NCBI GenBank assembly: GCA_017617995.1
Contig: JAFZVE010000068.1
Coordinates: 1-64,000 of the forward strand
DNA: 64,000 bases
Origin: Clostridiales bacterium
GTDB lineage: Bacteria > Bacillota > Clostridia > Saccharofermentanales > Saccharofermentanaceae
Direction: 5' to 3'
The stretch's first letter is position 1, and every line of letters begins with the position of its first letter. This document shows, piece by piece, positions 45,919 to 53,992 of the stretch. The position numbers and the translations under genes are program-made. A model generated the notes under the pieces. The model ran no database searches and had not been told where the DNA came from. It saw only the letters and a program-made list of their open reading frames with translations.

Positions 45919-46653
45919 ATGAAAAACAGAAAAGGATTCACATTGATGGAAATGATATGTGTCATCGCAATCATTGTTTTTCTCAGCGCAGTGACACTCA
46001 CCAGCATTTCACAGTATGTTCAGAAAGCAAACGATATGAGAATTGGTGTTGATGCACATTCGGCAATCGTAGATGAACAGCAGGCCGTGGTCAATAATTA
46101 TCTGACGTCAACACGTGCGACGCTTCCTAAACAGCAGACGGAGAATTATTCGATCCATCCTAATGCCGGAAATAACGACGGCAATAATGGTGGGAATAAT
46201 GGTGGCGGCGGAGCTGCTCCGACCGAAGACAATGAGACGGAACCGCCGACAGAAGTGACGACGGAACCGACGACCGAACCGACAACCGAACCGACAACCG
46301 AACCGACAACCGAACCGACAACCGAACCAACGACGGAACCGGCACAGGGTGGAAAGACAGTTGGAAATGTAACCGTTGACAAATTTGTAACCGGCGATCA
46401 CGAAAAGGGCGTCGTAAAAGTCACAGGTAACGGTAATACGCAGATTCTTACACTCCAGACAGATGCATGGAATCAAGCTGAATTCACGATTAAGAAAACG
46501 GGGAATTCTTATACTTTAACATTACCTAACAACGACAAACGCTATTGGATGGATGGTGGAAAGTTCCCGAATCTCTATTGCACATATTCTTATACTCTGA
46601 ACGCTGATCAAAGAGCATATTTGAAGGATGTGTGGGGAATTACATTAAAATAA
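45919..46653 (+). CDS. Type IV prepilin-like protein with Thr-Glu-Pro repeats
   Basis: 244 aa with a class III prepilin signal: RKG|FTLMEM, cleavage after G6, mature F1 and conserved E5, then a hydrophobic helix to about 28. The body has an Asn/Gly-rich stretch (about 76-95) and a Thr-Glu-Pro repeat block (about 110-142), then a small C-terminal domain (about 150-244). The repeat is unusual for a pilin. No pilus assembly ATPase, platform or peptidase is in the window, so it is an orphan pilin or pseudopilin. AAGGAGG precedes the start. Confidence 0.85.
   Translation: MKNRKGFTLMEMICVIAIIVFLSAVTLTSISQYVQKANDMRIGVDAHSAIVDEQQAVVNNYLTSTRATLPKQQTENYSIHPNAGNNDGNNGGNNGGGGAAPTEDNETEPPTEVTTEPTTEPTTEPTTEPTTEPTTEPTTEPAQGGKTVGNVTVDKFVTGDHEKGVVKVTGNGNTQILTLQTDAWNQAEFTIKKTGNSYTLTLPNNDKRYWMDGGKFPNLYCTYSYTLNADQRAYLKDVWGITLK
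46258..46341 (+). repeat. In-frame 12-bp tandem repeat in pilin-like gene
   Basis: About six to seven units of ACAACCGAACCG, each coding Thr-Thr-Glu-Pro. Unit length is a multiple of three, so copy change keeps the frame. Confidence 0.9.
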
Positions 46654-46730
46654 TTGAAATGAATATTCGATGCGACAGATTGATGACAGTTGAGATCTGA
46701 CATCTTAGGTATCATAAAATCCTTTCTAAT

Positions 46731-46758
46731 AGGGACCGCCTATGGGCGGTCCCTTCTT
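46731..46758 (+). terminator. Terminator of pilin-like gene
   Basis: Perfect stem GGGACCGCC/GGCGGTCCC (46732-46740, 46745-46753), loop TATG, followed by TTCTT. Confidence 0.85.
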
Positions 46759-46838
46759 AATGCCCATGCGGACACCTCAAATGAAATTGATTTACAATTC
46801 CACAATAAATTCGTGCTTTTTCTTCCATTTCGTAATAG

Positions 46839-46844
46839 TATAAT
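46839..46844 (+). promoter_or_regulatory. Possible -10 of CAP-domain gene
   Basis: TATAAT 76 bp before ATG 46920; no consensus -35. Confidence 0.35.
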
Positions 46845-46919
46845 AACCATAGATATTTATGCAGAATTTCTTTCGCATACCGACTCTGGGGATGCCTGTT
46901 CGGGCAGGGAGAATAAGAA

Positions 46920-48038
46920 ATGGGAATCAGGAAAGTCATTAAGGCGATCAGCAAGAATATGACGATCATCACGATTGGCGCAGCTTTTGTGCTGGGCTTT
47001 ATCGGGATGTCTGATGTGAAGGCCGTTCTTCTGAATCCTTCGGAGGATTCGGTGGCACTTCTGGATACTTCTACTTGGTTTATGAAAACGGATACGGGTA
47101 ATGCAGCCGGTGAAGATGAAGGCCTGCGTATCGTATCGGAAATCGGTCTTTCCGAAGAAGAACTCGAAGCTCTGAATAACCGCGGATCCAATGAGAGCAC
47201 TGTGGAGACAGATGAGAACGGCAATCCGATCGATGTCTCTGATCCTTCCGCAAATCAAGGAGGAGCGGATACGTCGGTGTCCGATAATACAGGAACCGAC
47301 ACACTTGAGACACCTGTCGATAGTTCGTCCTCGACCGATGAGAGTCTCGATCCTAATATGAGTGGCTCGATGACAGAGACTTCGGATCCGAAGATCTCTT
47401 CGGATACAGAAACGAAGACATCGGAGACGACTCAGGAACCGACATCCGCGACGACTACCGAGAGTGCGAAGGTGACGACAGTAGAAACTACGGAAGAACC
47501 GAAGGAGACAGAGGCACCGGAAGTGACGGAGCCGCCGGAGACAACGACTGAAGCTCCGCCGGAAACGACGACGGAGGAACCGACGGAAACAACAACCGAA
47601 GCTCCGCCGGAAACAACGACGGAAGCACCACCTGAAACGACAGCGGCTGATTCGGGATCGATGGGCGCAACAGGCGGATCCTATGATACGGATTGGGCGA
47701 AGACGGTCCTCTCTCTTGTGAATGAAGAACGTGCAGCCAATGGCCTGGGGGCTCTTGAGTGGAGTGGTTCTCTCGCCAAGGCGGCCAAAACCAGGGCAGC
47801 TGAAATCGTAGTGAAGTGGTCACATACGAGACCGGACGGTTCGGAGTGGTGGACAGTCAGCGATTTGACGTATGGTGAGAACCTGGCCTACGGACAGACT
47901 TCTCCTTCTGAGGTGGTTGAGGCCTGGATGAACTCAGCGGGACATAAGGCGAATATTCTCGGAGATTATTCTTCCATCGGCGTTGCCTGCTATTACTATG
48001 ACGGCACATATTACTGGGTACAGGAGTTCGGATACTGA
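46920..48038 (+). CDS. Secreted CAP-domain (SCP/PR1-like) protein
   Basis: 372 aa. Signal helix at about 14-35, then a long disordered Ser/Thr/Glu/Pro spacer (about 60-245, with repeats like ETTTEAPPETTTEEP), and a C-terminal CAP domain (about 255-372). The CAP marks are WAKTVLSLVNEERAANGL, the His in KWSHTRPDG, GENLAYGQ, EAWMNSAGHKANILG and the final YYWVQEFGY. Bacterial CAP proteins are envelope or surface proteins of mostly unknown role. The gene ends next to the DUF2752 gene without a gap. Confidence 0.9.
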   Translation: MGIRKVIKAISKNMTIITIGAAFVLGFIGMSDVKAVLLNPSEDSVALLDTSTWFMKTDTGNAAGEDEGLRIVSEIGLSEEELEALNNRGSNESTVETDENGNPIDVSDPSANQGGADTSVSDNTGTDTLETPVDSSSSTDESLDPNMSGSMTETSDPKISSDTETKTSETTQEPTSATTTESAKVTTVETTEEPKETEAPEVTEPPETTTEAPPETTTEEPTETTTEAPPETTTEAPPETTAADSGSMGATGGSYDTDWAKTVLSLVNEERAANGLGALEWSGSLAKAAKTRAAEIVVKWSHTRPDGSEWWTVSDLTYGENLAYGQTSPSEVVEAWMNSAGHKANILGDYSSIGVACYYYDGTYYWVQEFGY

Positions 48039-48488
48039 TTGTCTGAGGAACAAAAGAAAAAACCTTTCATATTTCGAAACTATGTGCGATGGCCACTCAT
48101 GTTCTGCATGGTGGCCGTAGTACTTCTTGGCCTGGCTGTCAGTTTTTTTGTTGATCCGACAAAATCGCAGGCGGCGACAATACCGTGCTTTACTTATACA
48201 TATACGGGATTCTATTGCCCTGGCTGCGGCGATACACGGGCACTGCATGCGCTTACGCATGGTCATATTCTCCGGGCTTTCGATTATAATCTTCTCTTCC
48301 CGTTTGTCGTGATCATTCTGGCCTGGTATTACTTTGTAGGTCTGACGACGCTGTTCTTCAGGAAAAGAGTGATGTGGATCCCGGAATCGATCCCGCGCTG
48401 GGGCGCAATCGGAATCGGCGTGGTTATCGTGCTCTTTACGATCCTTCGGAATATCCCGGCATGGCCTTTCTCGATTCTTGCTCCCTGA
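48039..48488 (+). CDS. DUF2752 membrane protein
   Basis: 149 aa with two or three helices (about 19-38, 85-103, 122-142). The family mark CPGCGDTRALHAL lies at 60-72. Translation seems to start at TTG 48039, directly after the CAP stop, with CAGGAG further upstream; an ATG at residue 21 would cut off the first helix start. Coupled with the CAP gene. Function of the family is unknown; it is often near zinc-ribbon/TM proteins, as here. Confidence 0.8.
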   Translation: MSEEQKKKPFIFRNYVRWPLMFCMVAVVLLGLAVSFFVDPTKSQAATIPCFTYTYTGFYCPGCGDTRALHALTHGHILRAFDYNLLFPFVVIILAWYYFVGLTTLFFRKRVMWIPESIPRWGAIGIGVVIVLFTILRNIPAWPFSILAP

Positions 48489-48617
48489 GAGAGGAAAGGA
48501 CACTTCTTCCTCACATAGGCAGAAAGACGGGCTTGAGTGAGGGGAGAACAAGAGGTTATGGGGTATAACTCCGCAGATTTGACAGGTTAATAATGTATAA
48601 AGTTGTGCTTTCACTTA

Positions 48618-48646
48618 TTGCGAAAGAGCGGCAAACGCATTATATT
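48618..48646 (+). promoter_or_regulatory. Promoter of zinc-ribbon membrane protein gene
   Basis: TTGCGA (48618-48623), 17-bp spacer, TATATT (48641-48646), 70 bp before the start. Confidence 0.6.
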
Positions 48647-48716
48647 ACTAATAGTGAGTCAAAAAATTGAGAGATTTCCTCATTGAGGAGAACTCAGCAA
48701 ACAGGAGGAAATGACT

Positions 48717-49241
48717 ATGGCAGCTTGTAAATATTGTGGACAAGAGACAGGTGGATCGATGTTCTGCCAGAATTGTGGCGCGAAGGTAGAAGTGCAGGCC
48801 GAGCAGCCCGTGATGCAACAGCCGGCATATACACCGAATCCGTTTCCGACACAGCCGATGGCCAATACCATTCCGACACAGCCGTCTTTCTATACACCGG
48901 GCGGTGCTGGCGGACTTCTGGCCGGCAATATTATTGCTATCGTTCTCGGTGTCATCTGCTGCTGCTTCACATACGGTATTTCCCTGATCGCCATGATCCT
49001 GGGTATTATCGGTACAGTATATGCATCTAAGGTAAAGAGCAGCCTCAATGCAGATGAGGAGCGCCACAACCGCAGAGTTTCGCGCATCCTGATGATCATC
49101 GCATATGTGGTTCTGGTTCTGGGCCTTGTGGCGATTATCGGACTTGCTATTGCAGCCAGCGATGGTATTTCCGGCTTCAAGGAGATGTATGAGTCCATCT
49201 ATGAATCTGTTTCGGTTTCCATGGAGAATGCGAATAAATAA
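48717..49241 (+). CDS. Zinc-ribbon / CD225-like two-helix membrane protein
   Basis: 174 aa. An N-terminal zinc ribbon (C4, C7, C17, C20: CKYC...CQNC) and a Pro/Gln-rich spacer lead to two helices (about 68-98 and 120-142) with ICCCFTYGISLIAMILGIIG and a charged loop between, like the CD225/dispanin or DUF4190 proteins. ATG 48717 is 8 nt from AGGAGG; the in-frame ATG 48711 is only 2 nt away and is rejected. Role unknown. Confidence 0.8.
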   Translation: MAACKYCGQETGGSMFCQNCGAKVEVQAEQPVMQQPAYTPNPFPTQPMANTIPTQPSFYTPGGAGGLLAGNIIAIVLGVICCCFTYGISLIAMILGIIGTVYASKVKSSLNADEERHNRRVSRILMIIAYVVLVLGLVAIIGLAIAASDGISGFKEMYESIYESVSVSMENANK

Positions 49242-49267
49242 TTCCTTGAAAGAGAACAGGAACGTAC

Positions 49268-49945
49268 ATGCTTTGTGAGAAGTGTTTCAGTGAAATAGCG
49301 GAGGGCGCGGCATTCTGCAAAGAGTGCGGTCATCCGGTGTATAATTTGACCGATATGGGAACAGGGGAGGCAGGTATGCCTGCCCCTGTTTCTGCGTCTG
49401 CACCAAGTAATCCGTTTGTTCCGGCTTCTTTTGCGGCGCCGGAACAGCAGACTTCTTCATCACCGGTACTTGCACCTGCTTCTCAACCTGTACTTGCACC
49501 GGCGACGCCTTCTAGTGCTCCGATCCGATCATATGCGGCGCCCCAGCCGGTATTCGCATCGGCACCTCAGGCATATGTGGGTGCGTTCTCGACAGTCGAT
49601 GAGGGTGACTACTATCACTTCGATGCGTCAGAGACACCGGATTTTGAAGCGATGCGGGGAATATCGATAGCCCTGATCATTCTCTCTGCGTGTACTGTCA
49701 TCGGCATTCTTTTCCCGATGCCGATTGCCATCGCCAGTCTGGTGATCTCATGTGGCGGGATCGGAGAGCGGGACCCGAGACGGGCGCTCAACAAATTCCA
49801 CACCTGCAGGACACTGGTGATCATCGCGGTGGTCACGCTGCTTTTGTACCTCCTGGCAGGTTTGCTTCTGGGACTGGGTCTGGGATACTTTGCTGATCTG
49901 ATGGAATTAGAGGAAACGGCGAAGGAGACCCTGAGCTTGTTTTGA
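49268..49945 (+). CDS. Zinc-ribbon / DUF4190-like membrane protein
   Basis: 225 aa. The zinc ribbon (C3, C6, C17, C20) is followed by a long Ala/Pro/Ser spacer (about 35-115) and two helices (about 135-160 and 178-203), with GGIGERDPRRALNKFHTCR between them. It is built like the preceding protein (26 nt away) and probably co-transcribed with it. A terminator follows. Role unknown. Confidence 0.78.
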   Translation: MLCEKCFSEIAEGAAFCKECGHPVYNLTDMGTGEAGMPAPVSASAPSNPFVPASFAAPEQQTSSSPVLAPASQPVLAPATPSSAPIRSYAAPQPVFASAPQAYVGAFSTVDEGDYYHFDASETPDFEAMRGISIALIILSACTVIGILFPMPIAIASLVISCGGIGERDPRRALNKFHTCRTLVIIAVVTLLLYLLAGLLLGLGLGYFADLMELEETAKETLSLF

Positions 49946-49965
49946 TGCTTAAATTACGGCTTTTG

Positions 49966-49992
49966 AGGGAGGCTTCGTGCCTCCCTTTTTTG
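49966..49992 (+). terminator. Rho-independent terminator
   Basis: AGGGAGGC/GCCTCCCT stem, loop TTCGT, followed by six T. Confidence 0.9.
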
Positions 49993-50078
49993 CGGGGCTT
50001 TTTTGTACATTGTGAAAAATCTTTGTCAATTTGTTGTGAAATCGCATAGAAAACAATGAAAATTATCATAAAAGGTTG

Positions 50079-50084
50079 TATAAT
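50079..50084 (+). promoter_or_regulatory. Possible -10 of coiled-coil gene
   Basis: TATAAT preceded by TG, 36 bp before ATG 50121, in an A/T-rich gap; -35 unclear. Confidence 0.4.
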
Positions 50085-50120
50085 TGTTTTTGCAATTCGA
50101 TTGATGAGGAGTATGTAACA

Positions 50121-52298
50121 ATGAAGAAGTGTCCTGTATGTGGCGTTATGATGGGTGATAACGTAGCACGTTGCTTCATGTGCAAGTATGATTTTCAGAA
50201 GGCGGCACGTGAAGGAGAAGATGCAGCACGGGAAGAGGCCAGTGCGAATATCAAGCGAAGCGAGCAGGAAGCAAACGCACGTGTAGAGAAGAAGCTCTCC
50301 GAAGAAGAGAAGCTTATTCAGGAGATGAAGAACCGCAATCAGCGGGAGATCGAGACGCTGAATCAGCAGCTCGAGTCTGAGAAACTCCGTATCGAGACCG
50401 AGTATGTCGAGATTCGTAAGCGCGCACTTGATGAAAGAAAGTCTCTGGAGAAAGAACTGTCTGAACTCCGTGAGGCTGTAGAAATAGAGAAGAAACGTTC
50501 CCAGGATGTATCCGCACAGCAGGAGAAATATCGCGAGGAAGCCAGAAAAGAGATGGCCGCCGAGCGTGAGGAGATGATCAAGCAGGCGAAGAAAGAGCAG
50601 GAAGCGATCCTCCTCGAAGCCCAGAAAGAGACAGAGAAACTGGCAATCCAGGTTCAGAAAGAATATAAGGATGCCATGGCCAGAAAAGATCAGATGCTCG
50701 AGGAAGCGCAGCAGGCTGAAGCTTTTACCAAGGAAGCCATGGCCAAGAAAGAAGCGCTGGACAAGGAGAGTCAGGAAGTTCAGGCTTCTCTGGACGCGAT
50801 GAAGGCTGATTATGATGCGGCCAGAAAGCAGTTGGAGGCGGAAGCCGAAGAGACGACCCGACAGAAGCTCAAAGAGGGCGAAGAATCAAAGGCTGCAGCC
50901 ATTGCCGAGGGTGAGGCTGCGAAGGCGGCGGCGATTGCCGAAGCCCAGCAGATCATGGCAGATGTTGAGGCTACGAAGAAGCAGGCAGATTCCGAGATGC
51001 AGGCATATGTAAAGCAGGCCCAGCAGATCATGGAAGAAGCGGAGAAAGCCCAGGCCCAGAAGAACGAACTGATCGAAGATACCAAGCGGATGCAGGAAGC
51101 GCTCGATGAGGTGCAGCATTCGTATGAGACCGTGGCGCAGGAGAAGGAGAATCTCGAAAATGAGATCGCCTCGATGCGCTCCGCGGCCGAAGAAGAGAAA
51201 TCCCAGCTTCAGGCAGAAGCCAAGCGCTTGATCGACGAAACAGAGGCGGCCAAGGCACAGTTGCTTCAGGAAGCGCAGAAAGAGAGCGGACGCATCCTTT
51301 CGGAGGCGGAAGCCGAGCGTGCACGACTGAACGAGGCGGCAAACCAGGAAGTGGCAGCTTCGCGACAGGAAAGAGACCGCATCCTTCAGGAAGCGGAAGC
51401 CGAGCGTGTCCGTATCAATACCGCGGCCCAGGCAGAACTGGATGCTTCCCGTAAGGAGAAGGAGCGTCTGGATGCTGAGGCTTCGACTGTGCTCCAGCTG
51501 GCGCAGCAGGAGAAGCAGAAGATGGAGGCTGAGGCGAACCAGAAGATGGCGGAAGCCAAGAAGGTCGTAGACGATGCCCAGCAGGAGAAGAACAGACTGC
51601 AGGCGGAAGCGAAGGCCGGATGCGACGTTATTGCCAAGCAGAAGGCGACTCTTGAGAATGACATCGCCAAGATGACGAGAGAACAGGAGCAGAGCAAGAG
51701 CAGTTTCGAGACACAGATCGCAGCACTGAAGACGGATCTGGAGAATGCGAAGATCATCATTGCCGACTCGAAGAATGCAAAGAAGCTGGCAGAGATCGAG
51801 GCACAGGAACTGATTCTTAAAGCAGAAAAACGCGCAATTGCGCTGAAGGAGTCCGCGCTTTCCGAGAGTGAGAAGGGCAAGCTCCAGGATGCACTCAAAG
51901 AGAAGGAGAGTGAATTGGCAGAAATGGCAAAGACGAAGGAACAGCTCGAGAAGCAGCTGGATGAGACACAGAAGGCGATTAAGAAACTGCAGGATAGAAT
52001 CGATAATATGCCGGCCGGCGGCGGTGGAATCGTGTCCATTGCCGATGGCATGAAAGAATACTCTGTGGTCGTAGTACCTCATCTTTCGAACGGTGAAGTG
52101 AACTCGGAGCGGATCGCAGAGATCCTGGCGAACAAGGCCGCCGCCGGATGGAGACTCCACAGCATGGTCAACGATGAGGGAGGCAAGCTCCAGTCCTCGC
52201 TGGGCGGCACCGACAGTATGTCACTGAATGCGAGCACGGTCGCGATCAAGGAAGACCGCGTGATCATGATCTTCGAGAGGAATGCACAGGACGCATAA
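50121..52298 (+). CDS. Zinc-ribbon protein with 600-residue coiled coil and DUF4177-like end
   Basis: 725 aa. An N-terminal zinc ribbon (C4, C7, C18, C21) is followed by nearly 600 residues of Ala/Glu/Gln/Lys-rich coiled coil (about 35-635) with recurring EAEAER and LQAEAK words, then a small C-terminal globular domain (about 650-725) that starts KEYSVVVVPHL and contains AGWRLHSMVND, similar to DUF4177. There is no signal or membrane helix. GAGGAG precedes ATG 50121; upstream codons of the frame are non-coding. It could be a scaffold or tether; function unknown. Confidence 0.82.
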   Translation: MKKCPVCGVMMGDNVARCFMCKYDFQKAAREGEDAAREEASANIKRSEQEANARVEKKLSEEEKLIQEMKNRNQREIETLNQQLESEKLRIETEYVEIRKRALDERKSLEKELSELREAVEIEKKRSQDVSAQQEKYREEARKEMAAEREEMIKQAKKEQEAILLEAQKETEKLAIQVQKEYKDAMARKDQMLEEAQQAEAFTKEAMAKKEALDKESQEVQASLDAMKADYDAARKQLEAEAEETTRQKLKEGEESKAAAIAEGEAAKAAAIAEAQQIMADVEATKKQADSEMQAYVKQAQQIMEEAEKAQAQKNELIEDTKRMQEALDEVQHSYETVAQEKENLENEIASMRSAAEEEKSQLQAEAKRLIDETEAAKAQLLQEAQKESGRILSEAEAERARLNEAANQEVAASRQERDRILQEAEAERVRINTAAQAELDASRKEKERLDAEASTVLQLAQQEKQKMEAEANQKMAEAKKVVDDAQQEKNRLQAEAKAGCDVIAKQKATLENDIAKMTREQEQSKSSFETQIAALKTDLENAKIIIADSKNAKKLAEIEAQELILKAEKRAIALKESALSESEKGKLQDALKEKESELAEMAKTKEQLEKQLDETQKAIKKLQDRIDNMPAGGGGIVSIADGMKEYSVVVVPHLSNGEVNSERIAEILANKAAAGWRLHSMVNDEGGKLQSSLGGTDSMSLNASTVAIKEDRVIMIFERNAQDA

Positions 52299-52342
52299 GC
52301 AGAGTAAACGTTACCGACGCATCAGAAAAAGTGTGAAAAACG

Positions 52343-52386
52343 GAAGCACCCAGAAAGCCCAAAAGACTTTCCAGGTGCTTTTGTTT
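52343..52386 (+). terminator. Rho-independent terminator
   Basis: AAGCACC/GGTGCTT outer stem with an inner GAAAG/CTTTC pairing, then TTTTG. It ends the coiled-coil gene. Confidence 0.8.
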
Positions 52387-52432
52387 GGTTTGGATCCGGA
52401 TTTTTACGGAGGAAATGATCAATGTAACAGGA

Positions 52433-53101
52433 TCACAAATTCAGATCGATCATCCGGTATTTTCCAAAGCAATACTGTCCGACAGAGATGCCCTTTTTGG
52501 AGGCTTCGTGCTGGTCTGATTCCCAATACTGCAATGCTGAACGTAAATACCGGTCCCTTCCGCCCGGAGTGGCACACGATGTATTCATATGGTTTCTAAG
52601 ATCAAACAGCAGAGAAGAATCCTTGGCGGGATTAGAAATCGTCATCGAGTAGCATTTGTTTTTTCCTTTAAGGGTAAGCGTGATTTCCGGCTGCTTCAAA
52701 AGAATCCACAGATAGTCAAGTGATTTGAACGACATGCCCGGCCTGCCGACTTCCGCCAAGCTGTTTGCATACAAAACAAAGGTGTTTTCAGGTTTCCCGT
52801 CCACTTGGAAAAACAGAAGCGGAAGGGGCATATATTCGTCTCCCGGCATAGAATGAAAGTTGAAAGTGTCTGCGATGCTGAAAACAAATGATATCTTTCT
52901 GTTGGAGAGTGCTTCCTCCAGTTTGTCATGGATGCGGATAAAATACTCTATCTCCCAGTGATCGTTTTTATATACCGGGCATTCATCGATTTCGTGGTCA
53001 TTCAAAAAGGTGCTTAAGATAAGCTCGCGTTTTCTTTCGGAGTCCGCGATCATATCTTCGAGAGATGTGCCCCGCTTGGGCTTTTTCCAGAACAGTGCCA
53101 T
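52433..53101 (-). CDS. Protein of unknown function
   Basis: 222-aa soluble protein. The start MALFWKKPKRGTSLEDMI and later alternation (SFVFSIADTF, PLPLLFFQVDGK, ENTFVLYANS) suggest an alpha/beta domain loosely like SseB-type proteins, but this is not firm. ATG 53101 has AGGAGGG 8 nt upstream; the frame runs further without a better site. Convergent with the coiled-coil gene and divergent from the TIR gene. Confidence 0.65.
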   Translation of the reverse strand: MALFWKKPKRGTSLEDMIADSERKRELILSTFLNDHEIDECPVYKNDHWEIEYFIRIHDKLEEALSNRKISFVFSIADTFNFHSMPGDEYMPLPLLFFQVDGKPENTFVLYANSLAEVGRPGMSFKSLDYLWILLKQPEITLTLKGKNKCYSMTISNPAKDSSLLFDLRNHMNTSCATPGGRDRYLRSALQYWESDQHEASKKGISVGQYCFGKYRMIDLNL

Positions 53102-53286
53102 GAATATTCCCTCCTGCTGGTTTTGCTTTATGCCGATATTCATCCGGCCGTGTAGCGTGGCCGAACCCCTGTTGATATTATTAACTTAACATATATAGAA
53201 AGCCGCGGAAAGGATTTCCGTGTAAAAACAGAGATATCGGAAAACCTCGGTTCCGACGCTTGTAGCGGTTTCGCGCGGATGTTGAA

Positions 53287-53316
53287 TTGACAGCCGTGAT
53301 GCTCATGCTTTATAGT
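53287..53316 (+). promoter_or_regulatory. Promoter of the TIR gene
   Basis: TTGACA (53287-53292), 18-bp spacer, TATAGT (53311-53316), 40 bp before the start. Confidence 0.65.
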
Positions 53317-53356
53317 GGAAAAAAGCGCTTGTTCAGCGTGAGGTGGGGTGGAGAAT

Positions 53357-53992
53357 ATGTCTGAATTGAAATACCGCCTTCTCTCTGGTGACGATCCGCA
53401 AGGCCGGCAAAAGATATATTTCTGCTGTCATCCGGAGGATTTTGAAGTCACTTTTGATCTCCTATGTGAAGATATTTTCAGTAGGGCAGAAAACTGTGCC
53501 ATATACTATGAAGCCGATCCTCATGGCAGTTTTGACAGGGAGGAGCTTCTGTTCCAGCTTGGAGAGATGCAGCTTATTGTCGTCCCTGTTACCAGAAGAC
53601 TTCTGGATGAGCCGTCCCGCGCGATGGAGCTGGAACTGCCGTTTGCTTTCGGTGCACTAACTGCATCTGACGGGAAAACCAGACACATCCCGGTCCTTCC
53701 TGTGCTGTTTGGAGATGATCTGAAGGCAGACTTCCGCGCGACAGCGCTTTTCAAGGATGTACAGTATCTGAATCGTTTTGCAGAGGATAAAACCGCATTA
53801 AGTTATGACGAGAAAACTTCGCAGATTCCTGATATCCGTCATCGTCAGCGGTGCGGAGGCGGCCAGGATCCGGTCCGAATTCCGGGCGGGCATCTTCCTG
53901 AGTTACCGGAAAAAAGACCGGGAAGCCGCGCGCGGACTGATGGAGAGGATCCACAGGGACGAACTATGCCGGGATGTCTCGATCTGGTATGA
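53357..53992 (+). CDS. N-terminal piece of a frame-split TIR-TIR protein
   Basis: Only the first 155 or so residues look real. They hold a TIR-like domain: QKIYFCCHPEDFEVTFDLLC, AIYYEADPHGSFDREELL and LIVVPVTRRLLDEPS, without the usual strand-1 serine or an obvious catalytic Glu context. After SYDEK the frame turns into shadow sequence. Skipping one A in the run at 53813-53816 joins it to the next reading frame (DEK-LRRFLISVIV), giving one protein of about 968 aa. GTG 53348 is an alternative start. Either a real frameshift event, a mutation or a base error. Confidence 0.7.
   Translation: MSELKYRLLSGDDPQGRQKIYFCCHPEDFEVTFDLLCEDIFSRAENCAIYYEADPHGSFDREELLFQLGEMQLIVVPVTRRLLDEPSRAMELELPFAFGALTASDGKTRHIPVLPVLFGDDLKADFRATALFKDVQYLNRFAEDKTALSYDEKTSQIPDIRHRQRCGGGQDPVRIPGGHLPELPEKRPGSRARTDGEDPQGRTMPGCLDLV

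Noticed and set aside
46258..46341. 12-bp repeats as a CRISPR array
   Set aside because: Units are contiguous without spacers and code Thr-Thr-Glu-Pro in frame.
46690..46962. 90-aa frame between the pilin-like and CAP genes
   Set aside because: Covers a terminator and promoter region; no ribosome site.
52282..52599. 105-aa frame after the coiled-coil gene
   Set aside because: Runs through a terminator and antisense to the next gene.
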